Made by a program: the position numbers and the translations under genes | The notes under the pieces: model-generated | What the model was told of the DNA's origin: nothing | Seen by the model: only the letters and a program-made list of their open reading frames with translations | The model's database searches: none | From: Chloroflexota bacterium | Lineage (GTDB): Bacteria; Chloroflexota; Anaerolineae; Aggregatilineales; Aggregatilineaceae | NCBI GenBank assembly: GCA_012729765.1 | Contig: JAAYCM010000131.1 | Span: 23,425-87,424 of the forward strand | Length of the DNA: 64,000 nucleotides | Direction of reading: 5' to 3' | Shown here: positions 46,505 through 55,539 of the stretch, one piece after another | Position numbering within the stretch: position 1 is the stretch's first letter | How the letters are laid out: each line of letters begins with the position of its first letter

Positions 46505-48787
46505 GTGCGAACCGCCTTGTCGCGCCACCGCCTGGGGTTGGCTCTCATTCTGGCGGGCTTTCTTGTGCTCGCCACCGTCTACAGCCTGGTTACGCCGCTG
46601 TTCGAGGCGTCCGACGAGCTGTGGCATTACCCGATGGTCAAATACCTGGCCGATCACAACTTTTCGCTGCCGGTGCAGGACCCTGCCACTGAGACGGCCT
46701 GGCGTCAGGAAGGCGGTCAGCCCCCACTGTACTACATGATCGGGGCACTGGCGACCTCTTGGATCGACACGTCCGACCTGGACGAAGTGCGGCGCATCAA
46801 CCCCCATGCCGACATCGGCGTCGTCGTGCCAGACGGCAACGTGAATATGGTGGTGCACGATGCCGACCGCGAGGCGTATCCCTGGCAGGGCACCGTGCTC
46901 GCCATGCGCATCGTGCGCTTTCTGTCGATATTGATGGGCCTGGGCACCGTCTACCTGACCTACCGCCTGGGCCGCGAGCTGTTCCCCGACCGGCCTACGA
47001 TCGCGCTGGGGGCGGCGGCCTTCACCGCCTTCAACCCGATGTTCCTGTTCATCAGCGCTGTGATCAATAATGACAACCTCTCGACCCTGCTGGCAAGTTT
47101 GCTGCTGCTGCTCGTCGTGCGGATGCTCAAGCCGCAGCCCAGGCCGCCGCGCGCGCGCTTCTATGTGCTGCTGGGGCTGGCCGCCGGGGCCGGGATGCTG
47201 GCGAAGTTCCAGATCGGCTTCATCCTGCCGCTGATCGCGCTGGCCCTGGTCGTGATCGCGCTGCGCCACCACGACTGGCGGCAGTTCATTATCGGCAGTG
47301 TGATCGCGGGCGGCCTGACGATTCTGATCGCGGGCTGGTGGTACTGGCGCAATTTCGATCTCTACGGGGACGCGACCGGGATCAATGTCTTTCTGGACAT
47401 CGTAGGCCGCCGCGCCGTGCCCGCCGATCTGCGCCAGCTCTGGACGGAGCGCGAGACGTTCATGATGGCCTTCTGGGGCTTCTTCGGCGGCGTCAACCTG
47501 CCCCTGCCCGACGCGGCCTATACCGCCTTCAACCTGATCGCGCTGCTGGCCGGGCTGGGCATGGTGCTGGCGCTGCTGCGCGCCTTCACCGTGCTCGACG
47601 AGGAAGCCGCGCCGGTCAGCTCCGGCCTTGGCCTGGCGCGCGTTGTCAGCCTGCTCTGGCCGCTGATCATCTTTCTCTCGCTGCTGAGCTGGACGCGCCA
47701 GACGTGGGCTTCGCAGGGCCGCCTGTGGTTCAGCGCGCTCGCCCCGCTCAGCGTCTGGATGGCGTTCGGGCTGGCCGGGTGGTCGGCGGAATCGCGCCGG
47801 ATCACGCGCTTCAATCTGGTGATCGCGGCGGCGGTCTTTGTCGCGCTGGCGATCTACGCCCCCCTGGCCGTGATCCACCCGGCGTACAGTTTTACCGGTT
47901 GGAACGAGTCGCCGGAGGAGCAGACCGGGCAGCGCAAAGTGTGCTTCCAGGAGCCCGACGCCGATGATCTGGCCCTGTGCGCTACCTACCAGCCGCTCGA
48001 TGGGACGGCGCGCGTCGGAGACTATCTCACCTTCTCGCCCACGTTTACGCTTGATAGCAGGCTCACCCGCGACTGGAGCCTGTTCGTGCACCTGGTCAAT
48101 GCGGACGGCCTGATCGAGGCCCAACGCGATGTATATCCCGGTGGCGGGCTGCTGGCGACTTCGGACCTGGAGCCGGGCGACACGTGGCGCAACCCGATTG
48201 CGGTCCACCTGCCAAGCGGCCTCTACACGCCGCAGACCCTCGATGTCTATCTCGGCTTCTACGATCTCGACGCCCCGCCCGGCACGCGCCTGATCCCGTA
48301 TGGCGTGGGGGCCGATCCCGACACGCACCGCGTCCGCCTGGGGCGCGTCCGGCTGGAGACGCCGCCGGGCGAGGTGCCCAACCCGGTCGAGGTGCAGTTC
48401 GAGGACCGGATGCGGCTGCTCGGCTACACCGTCGATGATCGCTCGCTGGAGCCGGGCGGCGACCTCGAAATCACGCTCTTCTGGCGCGCCCTGCGCACGA
48501 TGCGCACCGATTATGTGATCTCGGTGCAAATCATCCAGCCGGAGACGCTGGTCAAGGTCGCGCAGATCGACGCCCCACCCCGTCCGCCGACCTTCCGCTG
48601 GGACCCGGACACGATCATCGAGGACACGCGCACCCTGACGATTGATCCCGATGCCGGGCCGGGCCGCTACCGCGTACTGGTGCGCGTCTATCCGGCGGAC
48701 GAGGCCGGATCGCCGCTGCGGATTGCGACCGAGGCGGGCGGGCAGTCTGAGGATTTCGTGTGGCTGAGCTGGATTCAGGTGGAGTGA
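46505..48787 (+). CDS. GT-C/PMT-like membrane glycosyltransferase with C-terminal beta-sandwich modules
   Basis: A 760-residue membrane protein. GTG 46505 (GGGGA upstream) gives VRTALSRHRLGLALILAGFL; a longer start at 46397 is possible. The first luminal loop holds the acidic GT-C motif FEASDELWHYPMVKYL, followed by QEGGQPPLYYMIGAL; about ten helices end near residue 470. Beta-sandwich modules lie at about 498-600 (LTRDWSLFVHLVNADGLIEA) and 637-758 (LEITLFWRALRTMRTDYVIS). Polyprenyl-phosphate sugars are the usual donors of this class. The stop overlaps the next start by one base (TGATG). Confidence 0.82.
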   Translation: MRTALSRHRLGLALILAGFLVLATVYSLVTPLFEASDELWHYPMVKYLADHNFSLPVQDPATETAWRQEGGQPPLYYMIGALATSWIDTSDLDEVRRINPHADIGVVVPDGNVNMVVHDADREAYPWQGTVLAMRIVRFLSILMGLGTVYLTYRLGRELFPDRPTIALGAAAFTAFNPMFLFISAVINNDNLSTLLASLLLLLVVRMLKPQPRPPRARFYVLLGLAAGAGMLAKFQIGFILPLIALALVVIALRHHDWRQFIIGSVIAGGLTILIAGWWYWRNFDLYGDATGINVFLDIVGRRAVPADLRQLWTERETFMMAFWGFFGGVNLPLPDAAYTAFNLIALLAGLGMVLALLRAFTVLDEEAAPVSSGLGLARVVSLLWPLIIFLSLLSWTRQTWASQGRLWFSALAPLSVWMAFGLAGWSAESRRITRFNLVIAAAVFVALAIYAPLAVIHPAYSFTGWNESPEEQTGQRKVCFQEPDADDLALCATYQPLDGTARVGDYLTFSPTFTLDSRLTRDWSLFVHLVNADGLIEAQRDVYPGGGLLATSDLEPGDTWRNPIAVHLPSGLYTPQTLDVYLGFYDLDAPPGTRLIPYGVGADPDTHRVRLGRVRLETPPGEVPNPVEVQFEDRMRLLGYTVDDRSLEPGGDLEITLFWRALRTMRTDYVISVQIIQPETLVKVAQIDAPPRPPTFRWDPDTIIEDTRTLTIDPDAGPGRYRVLVRVYPADEAGSPLRIATEAGGQSEDFVWLSWIQVE

Positions 48788-50970
48788 TGCGCGTGCGCCC
48801 ATTGATTTCGTCCCTCACCCGGCGCGACGTGCTACTGCTGGCGCTGGTTGTCGCGCTCGTCGCCGCCCTGACCGCCGCCTTCTGGGACTATACCCAGGAT
48901 GACGTGTTCATCACCTTCGTCTACAGCCGCAATCTGGCCGAGGGCGAGGGCTTCGTGTTCAACCCCGGCGAGCGCGTCCAGGGCACGACCACGCCGCTCT
49001 ATGCCCTGCTGCTGGCGGGCGTCTACCGGATCACGCCCGACCTGCTCCACGCCGGGAACGTGCTCAGCGCGCTTTTTCTGCTGGCCGCGATCGGGCTGGC
49101 CGTGCGGCTCACCCGGTGCGTGCTCTCGTGGGCCGGACGCGGGGCGCTGGCGCTGCTGCTGGCCGTCTCGCCGCTGGTGTATGTCAGCTTCGGCATGGAG
49201 ACGCTGTTCTATACCGCCCTGCTGCTGCTGGCGCTGTGGCTGTGGGCGCAGGATCGCCGCGCGCCCGCCATGCTGGCCGCCGCCGCCCTGACCTGGACCC
49301 GCGCCGATGGCGTCGTGCTGGCCGGGACGTTCGGCCTGATCGCGCTGTGGGAGAGCGTCCGCCGCTCCCCGCTCAACTGGCGCGATCTGCCCTGGCGGCT
49401 GGCGCTGGTCTACCTGGCCGGGATCGCGCCCTGGTTCCTGTTCGCGTGGGCCTACTTCGGCACGCCGCTGCCGCAGACCTTCAGCGCCAAAGAGGAATTC
49501 CTGCAGGGCATCCAGTTCTGGCGTGACGGCGTGGGCTGGTGGCGCTCGTTCTACGGCAGCAACCCGATCATGCTACTCGCGCTGCCGCTGGCCGGGGTTG
49601 GACTCTGGCGCGCCTGGATGGTGCCGCCGCTGCGACCGCTGGCGCTGTGGCCGCTGCTCTACCTGCTGGGCTATATCGCGCTCAACGTGACCGCCTTCTG
49701 GTACTACACGCCGCTGCTGGCCGTGCTGATCGTGCTCGCGGCGCTGGGCGGAGACTGGCTCGCCGCGAAGCTAATCGCCGCCGGGTGGCCGCGCCGGGCC
49801 GTGACGATCGGGGCGCTGGCGCTGGTCGGCGTGGCGGTTGGGCTGGCCGCGCTCCGCGCCGGGGACTACCGCGATCCCCCGCCCCGCATGGCGACCTACC
49901 GGCTGGCCGGAGAATGGATCGACCGCCACGCGCCGCTCGATCTGAAGCTGATGGTCAAAGACCTGGGTATCGCCGGCTATTATGCGCGCCGCCACACGCT
50001 CGACTCATTCGGGCTGATCGTGCCGGAGATGTACTTTCCCCAGGATGACTACGCGAATATCAAGTTCAAGCCGGATTGGACCGTCACGACGCAATATTGG
50101 GAGATGCAGCGCCTCGTCGAGCAGGACTGGTTCCGGGCGCACTACGTCCCGCTGGCTCAGTTCAGCACGCCCGGCGATGACGCGTTCAGCCCGATGACGG
50201 TCTATGCCCGCCGCCTGCCGCTGGAGACTCCGCCCGCTGCGATCCAGGGCTTCGATCTGCCGCTGACCTGCCCCGTGACGCTGGCCGAAGGCGATCCGCT
50301 GCCCGCCGCGACGCATGCCCGCCTGCTGGACACAGACGGCGCAGCCGCCGCCGAAGTCACGCGCCCGTTCCTGTGGGGGCGCTATCCTGCCGCACGCGCC
50401 GCCGCGCCGGAAACGCTGATCGAGCAGATCGCGCTGCCGCTGGCGGTCATGCCGGGGCGCTATACCTGGGAGCTGGCGTGTGGGGATGCGACGCTCACGG
50501 GCGCGGTTGAGGTGCGACCCGTCGCGCAGGCGGACGGCTACACGGCGATCACCGGGGCGGAATGGGCCGGTTTCGCCCAACTGCGCGGCGTGATCCTGCC
50601 CGAAGGCGCGGAGACGTGGAGCGGCGGATCGCTGGCGGTCGCGCTCGACTGGGCCGCGCGGGGGTCCGCCGAGCAGGATCTCAGCCTCTTCCTGCACCTC
50701 GTCGCGCCCGATGGCCGCGTGCTGGCCCAGGCCGACGGCTACCCGCGTGCGGGGGAGCGCCCCACTTCGTCCTGGCGCGCGGATGAGACGATCCTGGATG
50801 TGCGCCGCGTGCTGCTCCCGCCCGATCTACCCGCCGGAGATTATACGCTGCGCCTCGGCTGGTACGACTGGCGGACCGACGAGCGCCTGCCGCTGGACGC
50901 AGGCGGTGACGCGCTCGACCTGCCGCTGACGATTCACAACCGCTGGCCGGGCGGCAGCGGCCTGCCGTGA
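48787..50970 (+). CDS. GT-C-type membrane glycosyltransferase (AftB-like N-terminus)
   Basis: A 727-residue protein from ATG 48787 (GGTGGAG upstream), overlapping the previous stop. Its first extracytoplasmic loop has DDVFITFVYSRNLAEGEGFV then NPGERVQGTTTPLYALLLAG, like the DD-x-x-I-T loop of GT-C arabinofuranosyl/mannosyl transferases, where the Asp pair is catalytic. About ten helices reach residue 370. A beta-sandwich module ends the protein at about 590-720 (LAVALDWAARGSAEQDLSLF). Donor likely a polyprenyl-phosphate sugar (inference). Confidence 0.8.
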   Translation: MRVRPLISSLTRRDVLLLALVVALVAALTAAFWDYTQDDVFITFVYSRNLAEGEGFVFNPGERVQGTTTPLYALLLAGVYRITPDLLHAGNVLSALFLLAAIGLAVRLTRCVLSWAGRGALALLLAVSPLVYVSFGMETLFYTALLLLALWLWAQDRRAPAMLAAAALTWTRADGVVLAGTFGLIALWESVRRSPLNWRDLPWRLALVYLAGIAPWFLFAWAYFGTPLPQTFSAKEEFLQGIQFWRDGVGWWRSFYGSNPIMLLALPLAGVGLWRAWMVPPLRPLALWPLLYLLGYIALNVTAFWYYTPLLAVLIVLAALGGDWLAAKLIAAGWPRRAVTIGALALVGVAVGLAALRAGDYRDPPPRMATYRLAGEWIDRHAPLDLKLMVKDLGIAGYYARRHTLDSFGLIVPEMYFPQDDYANIKFKPDWTVTTQYWEMQRLVEQDWFRAHYVPLAQFSTPGDDAFSPMTVYARRLPLETPPAAIQGFDLPLTCPVTLAEGDPLPAATHARLLDTDGAAAAEVTRPFLWGRYPAARAAAPETLIEQIALPLAVMPGRYTWELACGDATLTGAVEVRPVAQADGYTAITGAEWAGFAQLRGVILPEGAETWSGGSLAVALDWAARGSAEQDLSLFLHLVAPDGRVLAQADGYPRAGERPTSSWRADETILDVRRVLLPPDLPAGDYTLRLGWYDWRTDERLPLDAGGDALDLPLTIHNRWPGGSGLP

Positions 50971-53237
50971 GCGTGAGCATGTCCGCGCCGCTGGTCTTCA
51001 CCCGCCGCGACTGGCTGATCGGCCTGCTGATCGTGCTGCTGGCCTTCGGCTACCGCGTGCTGATCATCGTCGATCGCGCCCACGATCCGATCACGGCGGC
51101 GTTCGCCCCGCTGCCCGTCGGGACCGATCAGGCCACCTATTACAGCCATATCGCCGCCTTCCACGCCGGAGATTTCCCCCCGCCCCGCTACTATTACCAG
51201 CCCGGCATGTCGTGGTTCCTGATCGCCGCCGACACCCTGCTCGGCAGCCGCGATCTGGCCCTGCTGCGGCTGCTGACGGCGGCGCTGGCTGCGATCAACT
51301 GCGGGCTGATGTTCGCGGCGGCGCGGCTGGCGTTTGGGCAGCGGTCGATCAGTGCGCTGGCCGGACTGCTGCTGGCGCTCTACCCGGTCGGCGCGTTCTA
51401 CGATACCGACTTCGTGATCACGGCGCAGGCCACGATCCTGGTCACGCTGGCGCTGTTCGGGACGCTGTGGCTGTGGCGGCGGCTGCCCGGCCACTGGACC
51501 GGCGCGCTCCTGCTCGGCCTGAGTGGGGGCGCGCTGGCCGTGACGCGCTTCGAGCTGGTCGCGCTGCTGCCGGTGCTGGCCGCGTGGCTGTTTTGGCAGC
51601 GCCGCGATCGTGTCGCCCTGCTCCAGGTCGGGCTGGCGGTCGTCCTGACGCTCGCCCTTATGCTGCCGATTGTACTCCACAACCGCGCCGACGAGGCGGA
51701 TTACCTGATCTCGCCCAACGGGCTGCTCGAAGTGTATCGCGGCAACAACCGCGACGCCGACGGCACACGCACCGATAACCCGGCCAGCGAGTCGATTGGC
51801 GCGGACGGCCTGGCACGCGCCCTGCGGCTCGATATCCAGCTCGCACCGCGCCGTTTTGCGGAGTTGGTGCTGCACAAAGTCGGACTCTATTTCTCGCCCC
51901 ACGAGCCGGGCAACAACCTGAGCTACGTCCTTTCCGGCGAGGCAGTATCGCCCTGGCTGCGCGCCAACCCGCTCGATTTCCGCGCGCTGCTGGCGCTGTT
52001 CCTGTTTGGGATGGCGGTCGCGCTGCTGCGCCGCGAACCTGCCGCGCGCCTGCTGGGGCTGCTGTTTCTGACGATGATGGCCGCCACGCTGGCGATCTGG
52101 ATCGAAGCGCGCGTGCGCACGCCGGTGATCGCGGTCATGATGCCGGGAGCGGCCTATGGGCTGGTTGCCCTCGCGGACACGATCCGGCCCTGGCTGCGCA
52201 CCCCGCGCCCGGCGGTTCGAGAGGCATGGCCCGCGTGGCGCGCCCTGCTGCTGCCGGTCCCGATCATCGCGCTGCTGCTGCTCGGTGGAGCGTGGGCCGA
52301 GCGCGAGTTACCCCGCCCGCAGACCGCCCAATCGCTGCCCGCCGCCGCACAGCCCGCCGGGGCGGTGTATGATGGCGTGCTGCGGCTGGCCGGGTGGCAG
52401 GTGCAGGAACAATACAGCCGCGCCGGGATCATCACGCCCTTTCAGCCCTACGTCGTCACGCTCTACTGGGAGTTGCTCGCCCCGACCGACACCGATTACA
52501 GCTTCTCGCTCGGCTATTTTGTCGCGGGCGAGCGCGTGATCGCCTTCGACCGGCCCATCGGCACGGTCAGCTATCCCGCCGCGCCGACGAGCGCCTGGGA
52601 CATGGGACGCCTCTACGTCGAACACGTTGGCATCACCTATAAGCGCTTCGAAGGCCCGGTGGCGATCAGCGGCGATCTGCTGCTCAGCGTCTACCCGGAG
52701 CGCGACGCCGCCCGCCTGATCCCACCTGCGGGCGTGCCCGGCGATCCGCCCAGCCTGATGCTGACTCGTCCCGCGATCATCTGGGGCGCGGGCGCGCTGC
52801 CGGACTCCCTGCCGCTGGCCGAAAGCGCGATCGCGTTTGGCGACGTGCTGCGCCTGATCGCGTGGGACCTGCCCGCCACCGCTGCGCCGGGCGAAACGCT
52901 GACCGTCCATCTCGGCTGGCAGACCACCGGCGATCCGATCACGCGCTCCCTCATTTTCTCGGTCCAACTGCTCGACGCGCAGGGCGTCTCCGCCGCGCAG
53001 CACGATTCCCCGCCGCACGCGGGCCGCTTGCTGGCGTCCTCGCTGCCAACGCGGTATCGTTTCGGGGATGAAAAGACGCTGGACGCGCCCACCGCGCCGG
53101 GCCGCTATACCTGTGTCGTGATCGTCTACGATTATGAGACGGGCGCGCGGCTGGCCGTGCCGGATACGCCCGATAACATCCTGCGCCTGGGCCAGCTTGA
53201 GGTCCGGCCCGCTGCTGAGGATACGCCGCATGAGTGA
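50967..53237 (+). CDS. GT-C-type membrane glycosyltransferase with two beta-sandwich modules
   Basis: A 756-residue protein. The GTG at 50967 overlaps the previous stop by 4 bases (GTGA); an ATG at 50979 is the alternative. The N-terminal loop PVGTDQATYYSHIAAFHAGD and YYYQPGMSWFLIAADTLLGS match GT39/GT83-type enzymes with an acidic residue after the first helix. About ten to eleven helices end near residue 450. Modules: about 471-578 (YVVTLYWELLAPTDTDYSFS) and 626-745 (LTVHLGWQTTGDPITRSLIF). The next gene starts 8 bases before its end, so coupling is tight. Confidence 0.8.
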   Translation: MSVSMSAPLVFTRRDWLIGLLIVLLAFGYRVLIIVDRAHDPITAAFAPLPVGTDQATYYSHIAAFHAGDFPPPRYYYQPGMSWFLIAADTLLGSRDLALLRLLTAALAAINCGLMFAAARLAFGQRSISALAGLLLALYPVGAFYDTDFVITAQATILVTLALFGTLWLWRRLPGHWTGALLLGLSGGALAVTRFELVALLPVLAAWLFWQRRDRVALLQVGLAVVLTLALMLPIVLHNRADEADYLISPNGLLEVYRGNNRDADGTRTDNPASESIGADGLARALRLDIQLAPRRFAELVLHKVGLYFSPHEPGNNLSYVLSGEAVSPWLRANPLDFRALLALFLFGMAVALLRREPAARLLGLLFLTMMAATLAIWIEARVRTPVIAVMMPGAAYGLVALADTIRPWLRTPRPAVREAWPAWRALLLPVPIIALLLLGGAWAERELPRPQTAQSLPAAAQPAGAVYDGVLRLAGWQVQEQYSRAGIITPFQPYVVTLYWELLAPTDTDYSFSLGYFVAGERVIAFDRPIGTVSYPAAPTSAWDMGRLYVEHVGITYKRFEGPVAISGDLLLSVYPERDAARLIPPAGVPGDPPSLMLTRPAIIWGAGALPDSLPLAESAIAFGDVLRLIAWDLPATAAPGETLTVHLGWQTTGDPITRSLIFSVQLLDAQGVSAAQHDSPPHAGRLLASSLPTRYRFGDEKTLDAPTAPGRYTCVVIVYDYETGARLAVPDTPDNILRLGQLEVRPAAEDTPHE

Positions 53238-55539
53238 TCACGCTGCCCCGCCGCCCACATCCGAACGCCCGCGCCGCTGGCCCGGCGCGCTGGCCGTGCT
53301 CGTCCTGGTGGCGCTGTGGGGCCTCTACTTCTGGCGCATCCTGACGCCCGCCCCCCAGGATGCGCTCTCGCTGACCGAAGGCGACTTCTCCGGCCAGTTC
53401 GTCTCGTTCTTCGGCTACCAGGTCGAGCGGCTGGCGGCGGGCGAGGTCCCGCTGTGGAACCCCTACAACTACGCCGGGCACCCCTTCCTGGCCGATACGC
53501 AGTCGGCGGTATTCTACCCCCCGCGCCTGCTGACCGTCGCGCTGGTATCGCTTGGCGGCGATCCTGATCCCGGCGAATTGTATCGCGCGCTGCAAACCGA
53601 GATGGCGCTGCACGTCCTGCTCGGCACGCTGCTGATGTACGCCTTCGTGCGCCGCCTGATCGCTTCCCCGGCGGGCGCGCCGGTTTATCCCGCGATCGTG
53701 GGCGGGCTGGTCGCCGCGCTGACCTATGGCTACAGCGGCTATCTCAGCGGCTACCCGCAGCTTCAACTGGCCGTGCTCGAAGCCGGTATCTGGCTGCCGC
53801 TGGCTCTGCTCGGCATCTTCCAGGCGACGCGCACCGCGCGTGTCGGCTGGCCGTGCCTGGTGCTGGCCGGAGTCGCGCTGGCGCTGGCGCTGCTGGCCGG
53901 GCACCCCCAGACCGGCCTGTTCATACTCTACTTCGCGCTGGCGTTCCTGGCCTACCGGCTGTGGCGGGGCGCGGGCGGAGCGTGGCGCGAATTCGGGCGG
54001 CGCTTTGTGCTATCGGCGGCGTTGTTGGGACTGGTCGCGGGCGGGCTGGCCGCGATTCAGCTTCTGCCCGGCCTGGAGTATTTGCAGCACACCACCCGCC
54101 AGGACCTCGGCTTCGAGGCGAAAAGCGGCGGCTTCCCGTTCAGCGACCTGCTGCAACTGCTGTTCCCCGGCTTTCTGACGCTCTGGTCGCCGCTCTACCT
54201 GGGCATCGCCGGGCTGGCGCTGGCCGCCTGGGCCATCATCACACGCGCCGCGCACAGCGCCTTCTTCGCCGCCGCCGCGCTGATCGGTCTGCTGCTCAGC
54301 TTCGGCGCGGGAACCGTGCTCTACGATGCCGCCTACCTGCTGCTGCCCGGCCTGAGCTGGTTCCGGGGGCAGGAGCGCGCCGCCTTCGTCGTAGCCGAAA
54401 GCGCGAGCATCCTGGCCGGGCTGGGAGCCGCGCACCTGCTCACGCCCGGCGCGATACAGCCCGCCGCCCGCACCCTGCGTCGCGCCCTGATCGCGCTGGC
54501 GGCGGTGTGTGGTGTGATCGCGCTGGCCGTGTTCGTCGCATGGCGCGCCCTCGACGGGGCGACCTATCACGCCGCGCTGCAATCGATGACCTTCGCCGCG
54601 CTGCTGAGCGCGCTCGCCGCCGCCGTCCTGCGCCGCCCGCACGATGCCCGCCTGGGTGCTGCCCTGGTCGCACTGATCGTGTTCGATCTGTTCAGCGTGA
54701 CGATGGGCGCGGCCAATTATGACCCCGTGCCCGCCGATGAGCGCCTGCCGGAGCCGCCGATGATCGCCCAACTGCGCGATGATCTGCTGCCGCCCGGCGC
54801 GCGCGTCGATGGGCTGCGCGGTCTGCGCGGCAACTGGGGCACGCTCTACGCCGTGCCAGATATGCGCGGTATCAGCCCGCTCGTGCTCGACAGCGTGCAC
54901 ACCTATCTCGAGGGCCTGCCCGCCAATCGCGCCTGGGACCTGCTCGCCGTGCGCTATGTGCTGACCGACTGGCGCGAACTGCCGGCCGCCAGCACGATTG
55001 TAGACACGGCTGAGGACGAATACGGCACGTATAACGTTCACGAGCTTGAGTCGCCGCGCGGCTTCGCCCACCTGACCTATGGCGCGACCGTCGTCCCCGG
55101 CGACGCCGAAGCCTACGGCCTGCTGCGCGAGCCGGCCTACGACACACGCCAACACGTGATCCTGAACCGCGATCCGGGTGTCGATCTGCCGGGCCGCGCA
55201 CCGGATGATCCGGGCCGGGCGGACGTGCCGCGCTTCGAGCCGGAGCACATCGTGATCGAGGCCGGAACCGCCGCGCCCGCCGTCCTGACACTGGCCCTGC
55301 CCCACTATCCCGGCTGGCGGGCGACCGTCAACGGCGACGAAGCCGATCTGCTGCGCGCCTATGGCGGCCTGAGCGCGGTCGCGCTGCCAGAGGCGGGGCG
55401 CTATACTGTCGTGCTGCGCTACCAGCCCTGGACTTACCGCGCCGGGCTGGGGATTACGCTGCTCGCGCTGCTGCTGGTGAGCGCGCTGGCCGTCTGGACC
55501 TTTGCCGCCGCGCGCCGCGCCAGGAATAGGAACGCCTGA
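53230..55539 (+). CDS. YfhO-family membrane protein
   Basis: A 769-residue protein from ATG 53230. The YfhO pattern is clear: EGDFSGQFVSFFGYQVERLA, GEVPLWNPYNYAGHPFLADT, QSAVFYPPRLLTVALVS, then about twelve helices. The C-terminal extracellular part (ALPHYPGWRATVNGDEADLL, then VVLRYQPWTYRAGLGITLL) ends with a last membrane helix. YfhO proteins glycosylate lipoteichoic acid or other surface polymers in Firmicutes; the same broad role is inferred. It overlaps both neighbours. Confidence 0.85.
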   Translation: MSDHAAPPPTSERPRRWPGALAVLVLVALWGLYFWRILTPAPQDALSLTEGDFSGQFVSFFGYQVERLAAGEVPLWNPYNYAGHPFLADTQSAVFYPPRLLTVALVSLGGDPDPGELYRALQTEMALHVLLGTLLMYAFVRRLIASPAGAPVYPAIVGGLVAALTYGYSGYLSGYPQLQLAVLEAGIWLPLALLGIFQATRTARVGWPCLVLAGVALALALLAGHPQTGLFILYFALAFLAYRLWRGAGGAWREFGRRFVLSAALLGLVAGGLAAIQLLPGLEYLQHTTRQDLGFEAKSGGFPFSDLLQLLFPGFLTLWSPLYLGIAGLALAAWAIITRAAHSAFFAAAALIGLLLSFGAGTVLYDAAYLLLPGLSWFRGQERAAFVVAESASILAGLGAAHLLTPGAIQPAARTLRRALIALAAVCGVIALAVFVAWRALDGATYHAALQSMTFAALLSALAAAVLRRPHDARLGAALVALIVFDLFSVTMGAANYDPVPADERLPEPPMIAQLRDDLLPPGARVDGLRGLRGNWGTLYAVPDMRGISPLVLDSVHTYLEGLPANRAWDLLAVRYVLTDWRELPAASTIVDTAEDEYGTYNVHELESPRGFAHLTYGATVVPGDAEAYGLLREPAYDTRQHVILNRDPGVDLPGRAPDDPGRADVPRFEPEHIVIEAGTAAPAVLTLALPHYPGWRATVNGDEADLLRAYGGLSAVALPEAGRYTVVLRYQPWTYRAGLGITLLALLLVSALAVWTFAAARRARNRNA

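Noticed and set aside
46463..48802. 779-residue minus-strand open frame opposite the GT-C gene at 46505
   Set aside because: Same type of shadow; rich in Gln/Arg/His/Asp, no domain.
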